Positions 19,552 through 30,729 of a stretch of 64,000 nucleotides of DNA are shown one piece after another. Source of the DNA: Methanobrevibacter oralis. Lineage in GTDB: Archaea; Methanobacteriota; Methanobacteria; Methanobacteriales; Methanobacteriaceae. The stretch's first letter is position 1. Every line of letters begins with the position of its first letter. A model generated the notes under the pieces. The model searched no databases, was not told where the DNA came from, and saw only the letters and a program-made list of their open reading frames with translations. The position numbers were made by a program, and so were the translations under genes. Where the stretch lies: positions 56,870 to 120,869 of the forward strand of contig NZ_LWMU01000059.1 in assembly GCF_001639275.1 (NCBI RefSeq). The letters run 5' to 3'.

Positions 19552-20735
19552 TTTCCATTTTTAACTTCTTCTAGCTTTTTAGCCAAATTTATGATTCTAA
19601 TTCTTGAATTGTTTTTTGCATATTGCTTTTGTGTATAATCTTTTTCAGCTTCAAGAATATAAAACGCTTCTTTTGATGTTGTTGATGTTATATTCATTTT
19701 AGCTAAGTTACGCTCCACACGTCTTTTTAACTTTTTATCACTTACTTCATCACCTAAAAAGATGGGAGTTTTAACTGCTGAGGATATTTTAGTATTATGT
19801 CTTGCATTGTGACGTTCTTCTTGTCGTTTATTCAAGATATCTTCGCTTGAATTAGATAAATTAGGATCTCTAAAAGGAATTCCAACATCAGATAGTGCAA
19901 TTCTTATTTCATCATTCTTTAGTAGAGATGTATCTAACATTGATGGATTTGGACTAGCGAGGGTTCCACCTTGTTTTCTTCCAAAAATAGGGCCTAGACC
20001 AATGTAAAATCCAGCTTCAATAAATGCGGCTCTAACCGGTGCAGAAGAAGTATAAGTAGCTATAATTCCATCATCTTTTATCACACGCTTAAATTCTTTA
20101 AATAAATCAACTGAAAACAATTCTGGTGACATATTTTGGCTAAATGGATCTAGAAATATGGCATCATAACTTTTTGATTTGAGTTTTTGAATGCACTGTC
20201 TTGCATCTTCAATATATACATTGATTTCAATGTTATCTGGAATTTCGCTTTGTTCTAGAGATAATCTTGCATAATTGCTTTTTATAAGTTCGTTTTCAAT
20301 TGCTTTTTTAGTAATATCATGTTCTTTAATTGGGGATGGTACTAAAAGACCACATGCAAGGGTGGCTTTTGAAATTTCAACCATATCTACCTTTAAATTT
20401 GTATTGTCACTATTTTTAATAAAGTTTCCAATAGCTGCTGATGTGTTATATCCGAGTCCTGCACAAATATCTAAAATGGCAATGTCTTTTGCATAGTCAA
20501 ACTTCACTGCTTTAATAAATTTTTCAAATGACTCACTAATTGCTCCGGTAGATGTATGTAAGGTTTCAATTTTATTATTTATTTCTTTTGAGTTAATAGA
20601 ATAAGATCCATCTTCTGTTAAAACAAAAAGTTCATTGTAACTGTTAAAAAAATCAACTCTAGATTCATTATTTCGACCACTTCTTTCTTCATCGAAATAT
20701 TGATCAACTAAATTAAAAATATTTTCATGATTCAT
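19536..20735 (-). CDS. MnmC-like SAM-dependent methyltransferase
   Basis: A 399-residue cytosolic methyltransferase. Residues about 100-120 read IAILDICAGLGYNTSAAIGN, the SAM-binding motif I. YDAIFLDPFSQNMSPELFS (about 205) and DGIIATYTSSAPVRAAFIEAGF (about 240) are characteristic of the MnmC methyltransferase domain. That domain acts on the wobble-uridine side chain of tRNA in bacteria; archaeal relatives are annotated by similarity only. The flanking regions (first 80 and last 120 residues) are lineage-specific, the last one highly charged. The tRNA link is in keeping with tgtA transcribed divergently next door, but the substrate is inferred. Confidence 0.75.
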   Translation of the reverse strand: MNHENIFNLVDQYFDEERSGRNNESRVDFFNSYNELFVLTEDGSYSINSKEINNKIETLHTSTGAISESFEKFIKAVKFDYAKDIAILDICAGLGYNTSAAIGNFIKNSDNTNLKVDMVEISKATLACGLLVPSPIKEHDITKKAIENELIKSNYARLSLEQSEIPDNIEINVYIEDARQCIQKLKSKSYDAIFLDPFSQNMSPELFSVDLFKEFKRVIKDDGIIATYTSSAPVRAAFIEAGFYIGLGPIFGRKQGGTLASPNPSMLDTSLLKNDEIRIALSDVGIPFRDPNLSNSSEDILNKRQEERHNARHNTKISSAVKTPIFLGDEVSDKKLKRRVERNLAKMNITSTTSKEAFYILEAEKDYTQKQYAKNNSRIRIINLAKKLEEVKNGNHGAI

Positions 20736-20957
20736 TTTATCAAATTATCATTTAAATTTTAAAGTATAAAAAATTTAAGATATTATTAATAAACAATTTT
20801 TTAGGTTTTAATGAGTATTACTGGCTGAATAAATAATTAAGAGCAAATAAAAATCAATTTATTATTTTAATTTTAATTTTTGACTAAAAAATAAGTAAAA
20901 TTTATATAATTTCTAATTTAAACTTAATTTTAATTAATTGTTGTATAAGGTTATATA
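20736..20957. promoter_or_regulatory. Divergent promoter region between the MnmC-like gene and tgtA
   Basis: TTTATATAAT at 20901-20910 is a TATA box for tgtA (48 bases before its ATG). On the minus strand TTTTTATAC at about 20764-20772 may serve the MnmC-like gene. No operator is obvious. Confidence 0.45.
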
Positions 20958-22937
20958 ATGTTTGAAATTAAAGCAAAAGATAATAGAGGTAGAGTTGGTG
21001 TTTTAAAAACAAGGCACGGTGATGTTAAAACACCTAATTTAATGCCAGTAATTCATCCACGTAAACAAGTAATTGATGTAGCTAAATATGGGGCTGATAT
21101 TGTAATTACTAATGCTTATTTGATTTATAAAGACGAAGATTTAAAAAAGGAAGCTATTGAAAAAGGATTACATGAACTAATTAATTTTGACGGACCAATA
21201 ATGACTGATTCAGGTTCATTTCAACTATCTGTTTATGGTGATGTTGAAATTACAAATAAAGAAGTAATTGAGTTTCAAGAATTAATTAAAACAGATATTG
21301 GAACTAGTTTAGATGTTCCAACAGCACCATTTGTCACTCGCAAAGAAGCTGAAGATGACTTAGAAATTACACTTAAAAGAGCAAAAGAAGCAGTTGAATA
21401 TAAAAATAAGCAGAATATGGAAATGCTTTTAAATTCGGTTGTTCAAGGTTCAACATTTCTAGATTTACGTCAAAAGTGTGGTGATGAACTTACTAAGTTA
21501 GGTGCAGATTTATATCCAATAGGTGCAGTGGTGCCTCTAATGGAGTCATATCACTACAAAGAATTAGTTGATGTTGTAATGAATTCAGTTTCACACTTAC
21601 CAGATAGTGTTCCTCGCCATTTGATGGGTGCAGGCCATCCAATGATATTTGCACTAGCAGTAGCTATGGGATGTGATTTATTTGACTCAGCAGCCTATAT
21701 TTTATATGCTGAAGATGACCGGCTGCTTTCTACAAGAGGAACATTCAAATTGGAAAACTTAAAAGAAATGCCTTGTTCTTGTGAAGTATGTTGTAGGTAC
21801 ACTCCTGATGATTTACGGGCAATGCCAAAAGAAAAAAGAAGAGATTTAATAGCCCAACATAATTTAAATGTTTCATTTGCCGAGTTAAGATTAATTAGAC
21901 AAGCTATTTATGATGGTAGTTTAATGGAACTTGTTGAAGAACGTTGTAGAGCTCATCCAAAACTTCTTGAAGCTGTTAGGCAACTTGGAAATTACAAGGA
22001 TGATTTAGAAAAATACGATCCAAGAAGTAAAAAATCAGCATTTTTCTATACAGGACCAGAATCATTATATAGAAGCGAAGTAGTAAGACATATTAAAAAA
22101 TTGCGAAAAATGCCTAAAAAACGTGATTTAATAGTTCTTCCACCATCTAGAAAACCTTACTCAAAATTTATAAGGGGTAAACTTGGTGATTTTTATATTT
22201 ATGGATCAGAACAGGAGATTGATTTAGATAATACTGATTTTATGGTTTTAGATGTTCCATTCGGTCTTGTGCCACTTGATATTGATGAAATTTATCCACT
22301 AAGTCAAAATGATTCTCCTAAAATCCATGATGTTAGCAGTATTGAGTTTATTGAGGACTTTTTATCGGAATTTGTTGAATATTATGAACAAGTTTTAATT
22401 CATTCAAAAATCATTAAAGATCTAGGTATTGGATTATATAATAAATGTTTAAGTGATTTAGACATTGTATACAAAAAGGATGATGTTAAAAAGCTCAAAG
22501 CAATAGCTGACTATCAATTTGGTATCGGAGCAGGCGATGCGCTATTTACTGGCAATATAAATGTTGAGAAAAGTAAAAAAACAGGAAAAATTAGGCATGT
22601 TTATGATGGAAAAGTTTTAATTGTAAACATGCGAGCTTCTGATTCATATTTAATATTATCAAAAGAAGGAGCGAAAAGACTTCATAATAAAATGCCATAT
22701 CCACTAAATAGGGTGATTGTTAATAAAGACTCAGAACCATTTGCCCTTGATGGAAAAAGTGTATTTTGTAAATTTGTAGTTGATTGTGATTATGATATAA
22801 GAGCTCGTGATGAAGTTTTGATTGTAAATGAAGAGGATAAATTATTAGCTTACGGTAAATCTCTTTTATCTGCATGCGAAATTAAAGAATTTGAAAGTGG
22901 ACAAGCTATTAAAACACGTAAAGGAATGAAAAAATAA
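20958..22937 (+). CDS. tgtA: tRNA-guanine(15) transglycosylase, archaeosine synthesis
   Basis: Exchanges guanine-15 in the D-loop of archaeal tRNA for preQ0, the first step to archaeosine. The 659-residue length is that of the archaeal multidomain enzyme. The N-terminal TIM-barrel catalytic domain has PIMTDSGSFQLSVYGD with the conserved Asp. The zinc site is CSCEVCCRY near residue 275. Middle C1/C2 domains lead to a C-terminal PUA RNA-binding domain (about 580-655, KVLIVNMRASDSYLILSKEG ... ARDEVLIVNEEDKLLAYGKS). The next gene, a methyltransferase, follows after 9 bases with its own GGTGAT site. Confidence 0.95.
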   Translation: MFEIKAKDNRGRVGVLKTRHGDVKTPNLMPVIHPRKQVIDVAKYGADIVITNAYLIYKDEDLKKEAIEKGLHELINFDGPIMTDSGSFQLSVYGDVEITNKEVIEFQELIKTDIGTSLDVPTAPFVTRKEAEDDLEITLKRAKEAVEYKNKQNMEMLLNSVVQGSTFLDLRQKCGDELTKLGADLYPIGAVVPLMESYHYKELVDVVMNSVSHLPDSVPRHLMGAGHPMIFALAVAMGCDLFDSAAYILYAEDDRLLSTRGTFKLENLKEMPCSCEVCCRYTPDDLRAMPKEKRRDLIAQHNLNVSFAELRLIRQAIYDGSLMELVEERCRAHPKLLEAVRQLGNYKDDLEKYDPRSKKSAFFYTGPESLYRSEVVRHIKKLRKMPKKRDLIVLPPSRKPYSKFIRGKLGDFYIYGSEQEIDLDNTDFMVLDVPFGLVPLDIDEIYPLSQNDSPKIHDVSSIEFIEDFLSEFVEYYEQVLIHSKIIKDLGIGLYNKCLSDLDIVYKKDDVKKLKAIADYQFGIGAGDALFTGNINVEKSKKTGKIRHVYDGKVLIVNMRASDSYLILSKEGAKRLHNKMPYPLNRVIVNKDSEPFALDGKSVFCKFVVDCDYDIRARDEVLIVNEEDKLLAYGKSLLSACEIKEFESGQAIKTRKGMKK

Positions 22938-22946
22938 GGTGATAAA

Positions 22947-23615
22947 ATGACAGATGAAGATAAAATCTATACTGGACATCATATTGAAGATAAAGAATTA
23001 ATTAAAAATGCAAGAAAACCCGAAGGTGAATTAGGTCACCAAATTCTTGATAGAATGAATAAATCCCATGAACTAATGGCTAGGTGGGGAGTAAGTTATT
23101 TTAAAGTTGTTCCTGAAAATAAAATATTGGACATTGGATGTGGTGGTGGAAGAAACTTAGAGAGATTCTCTAAACAAATATCCGATGAAGGTAAGGTTGT
23201 AGGAATAGATTATTCAGAAGTCAGTATTGAAAAATCAATTAAACATAATCAAAAAGCTATTGATGAGGGTAAAGTTGAAGTAATACAAGGATCTGTTTCT
23301 GAAATGCCTTTTGAAGATGAAAGTTTTGATATTGCAACAGCTTTTGAAACAATTTATTTTTGGCCAGATTTTATTAATGACTTGAAAGAAGTTTACAGGG
23401 TTCTTAAAAAAGGTGGGTTTATATTCATTTGTAATGAAGCAATCTATGAAGAAGGAAAAATGGATAAATATGATGATTTAGTTGAATTATTAGATATGAA
23501 AATTTATTCTGAGGATGTTTTAAAAGCATCTCTTGAAAACGCAGGATTTGTTGAATTTAAAGCCCATATTCAAAAGGATGAAGGCTGGATTTGTTTAACT
23601 GCAAGAAAAGATTGA
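22947..23615 (+). CDS. Class I SAM-dependent methyltransferase (Methyltransf_11 type)
   Basis: A 222-residue cytosolic enzyme. ILDIGCGGGRNLERFSKQI (about residues 56-74) is SAM-binding motif I. VVGIDYSEVSIEKS is motif II, and MPFEDESFDIATAFETIYF is motif IV. VYRVLKKGGFIFICNEAIYE is the next block. This is the small-molecule/UbiE-like pattern, and the substrate cannot be told from the sequence. GGTGATAAA precedes the ATG and it is nine bases behind tgtA, so it is probably in the same operon. No terminator hairpin is visible behind it. Confidence 0.85.
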   Translation: MTDEDKIYTGHHIEDKELIKNARKPEGELGHQILDRMNKSHELMARWGVSYFKVVPENKILDIGCGGGRNLERFSKQISDEGKVVGIDYSEVSIEKSIKHNQKAIDEGKVEVIQGSVSEMPFEDESFDIATAFETIYFWPDFINDLKEVYRVLKKGGFIFICNEAIYEEGKMDKYDDLVELLDMKIYSEDVLKASLENAGFVEFKAHIQKDEGWICLTARKD

Positions 23616-23674
23616 AATTTTATTCTTTTACCACCTGTCAACCAATGAGTAATATAAATTTTCACATAAATGAA

Positions 23675-23950
23675 CTATAATAAAGTTTCAACTTCATCAA
23701 TAAATATTTCAGCTTGAAGAAGTAATTCTTTAGCTAATTTCTCACTAAAGACAATTGAATAATCCTAACTAGATTTATTTCTAATTGTTTTTGCATCATA
23801 AAGATAGTAATAAGTTTTAGCTAATTGCCTTAAAGTTCCTTCATGAGTTTCTGGAGAAATATCTTCTTTCAACAATAAAGCTAAGGCAGAAGTATACATT
23901 GCATAATAAGATAATAAGTTATTGAGTTCTAGTGATGTGCCAAAATCATA
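23675..23950 (-). pseudogene. Remnant of a HEPN-domain gene
   Basis: Read on the minus strand, the segment encodes ...LLSYYAMYTSALALLLKED then PETHEGTLRQLAKTYYYLYD and ends ...AEIFIDEVETLL. This follows the HEPN-domain pattern of small minimal-nucleotidyltransferase partner proteins (YYAM...ALL...THxG...L). An amber TAG at 23765-23767 interrupts the frame between KSS and DYSIVFSEKL, and the N-terminus has no start codon. Such proteins usually pair with a nucleotidyltransferase as a toxin-antitoxin system; no partner remains here. It lies directly before two tRNA-Gly genes. Confidence 0.6.
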
Positions 23951-24001
23951 AGTTTTATATATTATGAAAACATAAATTTATTTGTTGTTTATTTTGTAAA
24001 T

Positions 24002-24075
24002 GCGGTGTTAGTCCAGCCTGGTTAAGACTCTAGCCTGCCACGTTAGAGACCCGGGTTCAAATCCCGGACGCCGCA
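24002..24075 (+). tRNA. tRNA-Gly (anticodon GCC)
   Basis: A 74-base cloverleaf. Acceptor GCGGTGT/ACGCCGC (one T-G pair), discriminator A at 24075, anticodon stem CTAGC/GTTAG with loop CTGCCAC (anticodon GCC), and T-arm CCGGG/CCCGG with TTCAAAT. CCA is not encoded. A TATA-like TTTTATATAT lies about 40 bases upstream. Confidence 0.95.
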
Positions 24076-24082
24076 TTCATTA

Positions 24083-24156
24083 GCAGTTGTGGTATAGTCT
24101 GGTTATTACTTGGGCCTTCCAAGCCTACAACCCGGGTTCGAATCCCGGCAACTGCA
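24083..24156 (+). tRNA. tRNA-Gly (anticodon TCC)
   Basis: A 74-base cloverleaf. Acceptor GCAGTTG/CAACTGC, discriminator A, anticodon stem TGGGC/GCCTA with loop CTTCCAA (anticodon TCC), and T-arm CCGGG/CCCGG with TTCGAAT. It lies seven bases behind tRNA-Gly(GCC), so both are probably processed from one transcript. Confidence 0.95.
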
Positions 24157-24298
24157 TGTTTGTTCATTATTTTTTAAAATTTTTTATTAAATTATCATTT
24201 TGTTTAAATTTATTCATTTTTAGTTACTTTTATATAATATTACTAATCAATATTAAATATAATAGATTAGTTTAAATATTATATTTTAAGGTGATTTA

Positions 24299-26507
<2,209 letters not shown>

Positions 26508-26531
26508 GTCTCTTATTTTTTTTCTTTTTTT

Positions 26532-27429
26532 ATGATAATTAATACTGGAGTTAGGACAGATATTCCTGCCTTTTATTCAAAATGTCTTTTTAACAGAATT
26601 GATGAAGGTTATGCTCTTGTTAGAAATCCATATAATAATCAACTTTCAAAATACTTAATAAATCCAAATGTTGTTGATTGTTTAAGCTTTTGCAGCAAAA
26701 ACCCAGAACCTATGATTAAAAACCTAGGCAAATTAGCTGAATTTAATCAATTTTGGTTTGTAACTATTACATCTTATGAAAAAGATATTGAAAGAAATGT
26801 TCCTCCATACAAAGGTTGTTAAAAGCTTTAAAAGATTATCAGATAGTTTGGGAGTTAATAGCGTATCTTGGAGATATGATCCGATTTTTATATCAGATAA
26901 ATATAGCTTAGACTATCACATGGAAAAATTTGAAGATATTTGTTCTAAACTTCATGAATATACAAATGACTGTACAATTAGCTTTATTGATTTATATGCT
27001 AAAGTTAAACGAAATTTCAAGGAAGCCCGTGAAGTTACAATCTCTGAACAGTTAATCATTGGTGAGGAATTCTCCAAAATAGCTGAAAAATATGATATTC
27101 AACTTAAAACCTATGTTGAAGGCAATTTGCTTGAACAATTCGGTTTTGACTGTAGTGGATGTATGAATCAAAAAGTAATTGAGAAAGCTATTGGAAATAC
27201 TTTAAAAGTTCCAAAAGAAAACTATAAAATTCGTGATTGTGATTGTTTATTTGGAAGGGATATTGGAGCATACAATACTTGCATGCATGAATGTATTTAT
27301 TGTTATGCTAATAGTCACAAATTATCTACTACTTTTCTCTCACTACAGATACTAATTTTATTTTCCTCAGTAATTAAAGTTTTGCAAATTCGTTCAAACG
27401 GAAGAATTTTAACATATATTCAAATATAA
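26532..27429 (+). pseudogene. Broken DUF1848 gene (first copy)
   Basis: The 5' part (26532-26822) reads MIINTGVRTDIPAFYSKCLF ... KDIERNVPPYK. The rest continues in the +1 frame as VVKSFKRLSDSLGVNSVSWR and RDIGAYNTCMHECIYCYAN. One extra G at 26814-26815 explains the shift. After the CYAN codons (about 27312) the usual DUF1848 ending is gone and an unrelated tail of about 40 codons follows to 27429. DUF1848 proteins have a Cys cluster suggesting a metal or Fe-S site; their activity is unknown to me. The intact neighbour at 27563 is the best reference. It loses homology at the same place where the orphan tails at 53.7-60.9 kb begin. Confidence 0.75.
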
Positions 27430-27562
27430 AATAAAAATATTAGTGAATGTATAGAAATAAAAATGTTGTCTTGAACAGTTATTATTTATCAGAGTTGCTG
27501 TATGATGCTGGTCAAAACACAAATAGGAAATGTTAATGTCACCAGATATAGTAAGTGATAAC

Positions 27563-28501
27563 ATGATAATAAATGTTGGCGGAAGAACAGATATAGTGAA
27601 CTACTACACTCCATGGCTACTGAACAGACTTGAAGAGGGATATGCATATTCAAGAAATCCATTTGCAAGAGAGAATTTATACAAGTTAAGCTTAAAGCCT
27701 GAAGATGTGGATTGCTTATTGTTCTGCTCCAAGAACTACCAACCTATACTGAAACATATAGGTAGTATTGATGAAAAGTACAATATATTGTGCAACTACG
27801 CGATTACTGCATATGGCAATGACATAGAACCAAAAGTCCCATCAATAAATCAATCTATTAAAACGTTGAAAAGATTATCTGATATTGTTGGTAGCAATAA
27901 GATTCTCTGGAGATATGATCCGATACTTCTGACTGAAAAATATACTGTTGAAAAACATTTGGAAACATTTGAATATATGGCTTCAGAAATTGCACCTCTG
28001 GTTTACAGATGCATATTCAGCTTTGTTGATATGTACAAAAAAGTTAAAGAGAATATGCCTGAAATAATTCCACTTACTGAGGAAGATAAAGTGAAGCTAT
28101 TGAAAGGGATTGGTGAGATATCAAAAAAATATAATCTATATACTCAATCATGTGCAACAAATGAAAGCTATGAAAAATATGGTATACATGCTGCAGGTTG
28201 CACAACCAGAGAAATATTGGAACAGGCACACAATGTAGTGTATAAAAATGTTAAAGGAAGTGGAATTAGGGAAAATTGTCACTGCATTCCATCAAGAGAC
28301 ATAGGCGCTTATAATTCTTGTTTAAGTGAATGTAAATATTGCTACGCCAACCGAAAACCTGAAATTCCCAGAAATGTTATAAAACTGCATGATGAGAAGT
28401 CACCATTATTGCTTGGGCACCTTAAAGAAAATGATAATCTAATTGAAACAAAGGTAATAAGATTTATTGAACCTAAACAGACAACTTTATTTGATTATTA
28501 A
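27563..28501 (+). CDS. DUF1848 family protein
   Basis: The protein is 312 residues from the ATG at 27563. The frame opens earlier at 27530, but GTGATAAC directly before 27563 and homology to the first copy (MIINVGGRTDI versus MIINTGVRTDI) support this start. Visible blocks are GGRTDIVNYYTPWLLNR, YSRNPF, LWRYDPI, and the C-terminal Cys cluster CHCIPSRDIGAYNSC then SECKYCYAN, followed by KLHDEKSPLLLGHL. The family is conserved in bacteria and methanogens. The Cys pattern suggests a bound Fe-S cluster or zinc (inference), and the reaction is unknown to me. It stands alone after the broken paralogue. Confidence 0.85.
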   Translation: MIINVGGRTDIVNYYTPWLLNRLEEGYAYSRNPFARENLYKLSLKPEDVDCLLFCSKNYQPILKHIGSIDEKYNILCNYAITAYGNDIEPKVPSINQSIKTLKRLSDIVGSNKILWRYDPILLTEKYTVEKHLETFEYMASEIAPLVYRCIFSFVDMYKKVKENMPEIIPLTEEDKVKLLKGIGEISKKYNLYTQSCATNESYEKYGIHAAGCTTREILEQAHNVVYKNVKGSGIRENCHCIPSRDIGAYNSCLSECKYCYANRKPEIPRNVIKLHDEKSPLLLGHLKENDNLIETKVIRFIEPKQTTLFDY

Positions 28502-28585
28502 AATTCAAATTGAATAGTATATAGTTTATTTGTTCCATTGAATCATTTTGGAACTTCAAAGAATATAAAAATATCAGGTGATAAA

Positions 28586-29530
28586 ATGATTTTAACATTA
28601 GAAGATATAATCGAAATGTCCAAAAAACCAATTTATATTAAAAGTCCAACATTAGGAAAATTGACTTTTAGAATGTTTTTAGTAAAAGATGAAGAAATAA
28701 TTCTTAAATATTTAAATGAATATGATGATTCTGAACTCATTTGTAATATGTTTATTCTTAACCAGTTAATGTCTCCTAAAATAACAATGGAAGTTTTAGA
28801 AGGATTAAATTCTTTAGAAATAAAATTTATTCTTTCGGAATACTTAAAAATTAACAATATTGATAAATACTTTGATTTTAATAAAGGCAATGTCTATGAT
28901 AACTTTAAAGATGGATTGATTAGTTATCGAAACCATCTTCTAAAACCAATATTGGCTCATAGAAACCAAATAATTGATTCAATAGAACAAACATTAGATT
29001 TAATTACAATACCTCAACAAATTTCAAAATATATTCTTAATTCACAAGAATTAATTATGGATAGTATGGTTGAGGTTTCAAACGCTGTAAATACAATTCA
29101 GCAATCAATATCTCTTCCTCAACTCAATGAATATATTCGTTTATTTGATTTGTCCGCAGCATACTCTGCAATATCTATTCAAAAGATTATTGAACCACAA
29201 ATTAATTTGTGGTCAAATTGGTTTAATGTTAATAAAAATTTAATTCAAGCTACTTATTATTTAGATATATTTTGGGATGAAGTATTTGAAAAATACAATA
29301 TTTCAAGAGATAATGCTTTAACCTGTATAAAAAAGTATCATTGGTTTATTAGTCCAAGTATGTATACTTATATTGTTAAAGATATTCTTTCTGCTTGTAA
29401 AAAACCTTCTAGAAATAAATATCATGAAATTAATAAAGTTTTTGTTAATTATTTTTTAGAAAATGATTGTAGAAATCTTGATGAATTTGTAAGAAATTGG
29501 GAAAAAATCCAATTTTTAAAGGTAGAATGA
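28586..29530 (+). CDS. Unrecognised protein, probably the N-terminal part of a split HEPN-type gene
   Basis: The protein is 314 residues from the ATG at 28586, which has GGTGATAAA just upstream; the frame also extends to 28538. It is helical and charged, without membrane segments, and I recognise no domain in it. The C-terminus (NLDEFVRNWEKIQFLKVE) shares bases with an alternative frame reading WEK-NPIFKGRMKIIRDCV that continues into the next gene. A six-A run at 29502-29507 is where a one-base deletion or a -1 slip would join the two. In comparable single-chain proteins this junction precedes a conserved helical domain, so I think both ORFs are one gene. Confidence 0.65.
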   Translation: MILTLEDIIEMSKKPIYIKSPTLGKLTFRMFLVKDEEIILKYLNEYDDSELICNMFILNQLMSPKITMEVLEGLNSLEIKFILSEYLKINNIDKYFDFNKGNVYDNFKDGLISYRNHLLKPILAHRNQIIDSIEQTLDLITIPQQISKYILNSQELIMDSMVEVSNAVNTIQQSISLPQLNEYIRLFDLSAAYSAISIQKIIEPQINLWSNWFNVNKNLIQATYYLDIFWDEVFEKYNISRDNALTCIKKYHWFISPSMYTYIVKDILSACKKPSRNKYHEINKVFVNYFLENDCRNLDEFVRNWEKIQFLKVE

Positions 29531-29976
29531 AAATTATTAGAGATTGTGTAAATATTATTAAAAACTGTCCTAAGGGAGTTAATTTTTCAAATTTGATTGT
29601 TCCAACATTAATTGCTCAAATTGATGGAATTCAACAAGAATTTATGAAACAAAATGGATTAGTGGTCGATCATAAAAAAGTTTTTGATTTGGAAGGTAAC
29701 AAACTAAAAGATGAACATGGACAAAATATTTGGTTTAATCAGTATTATAAGGAATTAACGTCTGGTGATGGATTTTTTGATGTAATGAATGATGTTTTTA
29801 TTGATGTTTTGCTCCAGAACACTGAACCTAGGGAAGATTATAAAACATCAATACATTTCAGTAGAAATAAAATTTTACATGGGGAAAATTTTCATTATGG
29901 TAAAAAAGATTATGTGGTAAGATGTTTTATGATTTTAGATTTCTTACATGGGTTAAGTACTAGAAATGATGGTTAA
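29527..29976 (+). CDS. HEPN-like domain protein, probably the C-terminal part of the split gene
   Basis: 149 residues from the ATG at 29527, which overlaps the upstream stop (ATGA). Residues 9-50 (VNIIKNCPKGVNFSNLIVPTL plus IAQIDGI) and the later FSRNKILHGE give the R-N-x3-H motif of HEPN ribonuclease-like domains. Such domains occur in abortive-infection and toxin proteins, so an RNA-cleaving defence role is plausible but inferred. It could be a separate translationally coupled subunit, or the tail of a frameshifted single protein. It lies at the left edge of the accessory/defence region. Confidence 0.6.
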   Translation: MKIIRDCVNIIKNCPKGVNFSNLIVPTLIAQIDGIQQEFMKQNGLVVDHKKVFDLEGNKLKDEHGQNIWFNQYYKELTSGDGFFDVMNDVFIDVLLQNTEPREDYKTSIHFSRNKILHGENFHYGKKDYVVRCFMILDFLHGLSTRNDG

Positions 29977-30133
29977 TCATGAAGAAATATTAATCGTGCT
30001 GTAATGGACAAAAAGATTCAAAACAATACTCATTAGAATCAATGTGAAAATAATAATTATGAAAGGATATTCCTCTCCTAATGGATGGGATGGTTTAGGA
30101 TATGCTTTCATGGAGATACAAAATCTTATAAGA

Positions 30134-30471
30134 TTATAAATCAGGGGGTACTTGGTCTTCAAATAAGAAACCAATATTATAAGGTTCCCATTCATCAATA
30201 GTTTCAAATGCGTTTTGACCGCTTTTCCATTTAGTAACCATTCTAATGGCTTCATCAATTTCTAAATATTCATATTCGATTAAATACACTTCATCTGATT
30301 CAGGGTACAATTTAAATAGAATTATCAAAGTCATATTCTTATCATATTGATATTTAATGTACCATCCTTCGCTCTGTAATTGTTCAATTAGTCTATGAAT
30401 ATGCCTCAGTTTCGCAACCCAATTTTTATCAACACCTGCTACACTAGATACTAAAAATCACCTAAACTCAT
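30134..30471 (-). pseudogene. Small unrecognised protein broken by a one-base deletion
   Basis: From a minus-strand ATG at 30471 the frame reads MSLGDF and hits a stop within the five-A (T5 on the coding strand) run at 30453-30457. One extra base restores about 112 codons: ...LVSSVAGVDKNWVAKLRHIH, then IKYQYDKNMTLIILFKLYPE and ...NIGFLFEDQVPPDL. Without it only an inner ATG at 30334 (66 residues) is available, and it has no ribosome site. No family recognised. It may be a sequencing error rather than a real lesion. Confidence 0.45.
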
Positions 30472-30537
30472 TTAAATCTGCTCCATTTTATTGTATTATT
30501 TTAAAAATTAAAATGACATATTTAATTTGATTTTGTT

Positions 30538-30615
30538 TTATTGATCCATATTACATTCAGAACATACGACCCATACAATACCACATACAAAAATTAATCC
30601 TATTAAAGCTAACAT
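30538..30615 (-). CDS. Tiny Cys-containing single-span membrane peptide (second of two)
   Basis: 25 codons: MLALIGLIFVCGIVWVVCSE then CNMDQ. One hydrophobic segment carries Cys at 11, 18 and 21. A strong GGTGATAAA site stands five bases before the ATG, which argues that it is translated. It is similar in layout to the peptide encoded just upstream at 30645-30725 and shares its orientation, so the two look like a duplicated pair behind the DUF2085 gene. Too short for a family call. Confidence 0.5.
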   Translation of the reverse strand: MLALIGLIFVCGIVWVVCSECNMDQ

Positions 30616-30644
30616 ATTTTATCACCTTAATCTAAAAGTTACAT

Positions 30645-30725
30645 TTACTTTTTTAAATCTGAACAAGAAGATGCACAGACCCCAACACATACTAATAGTC
30701 CAATAAATGCTAATATTGCAACCAT
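30645..30725 (-). CDS. Tiny Cys-containing single-span membrane peptide (first of two)
   Basis: 26 codons: MVAILAFIGLLVCVGVCASS then CSDLKK. A single hydrophobic helix ends in a Cys-rich turn (Cys13, 17, 21). Its GGTGATAAT ribosome site overlaps the TGG TGA end of the upstream DUF2085 gene (stop at 30730-30732), so translation is coupled to it. Together with the similar peptide at 30538 it suggests a three-gene membrane unit. Function unknown. Confidence 0.5.
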   Translation of the reverse strand: MVAILAFIGLLVCVGVCASSCSDLKK

Positions 30726-30729
30726 ATTA

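Noticed and set aside
29977..30258. 93-residue minus-strand ORF
   Set aside because: It overlaps the better-supported small gene at 30134-30471 in another frame and has low-complexity hydrophobic composition.
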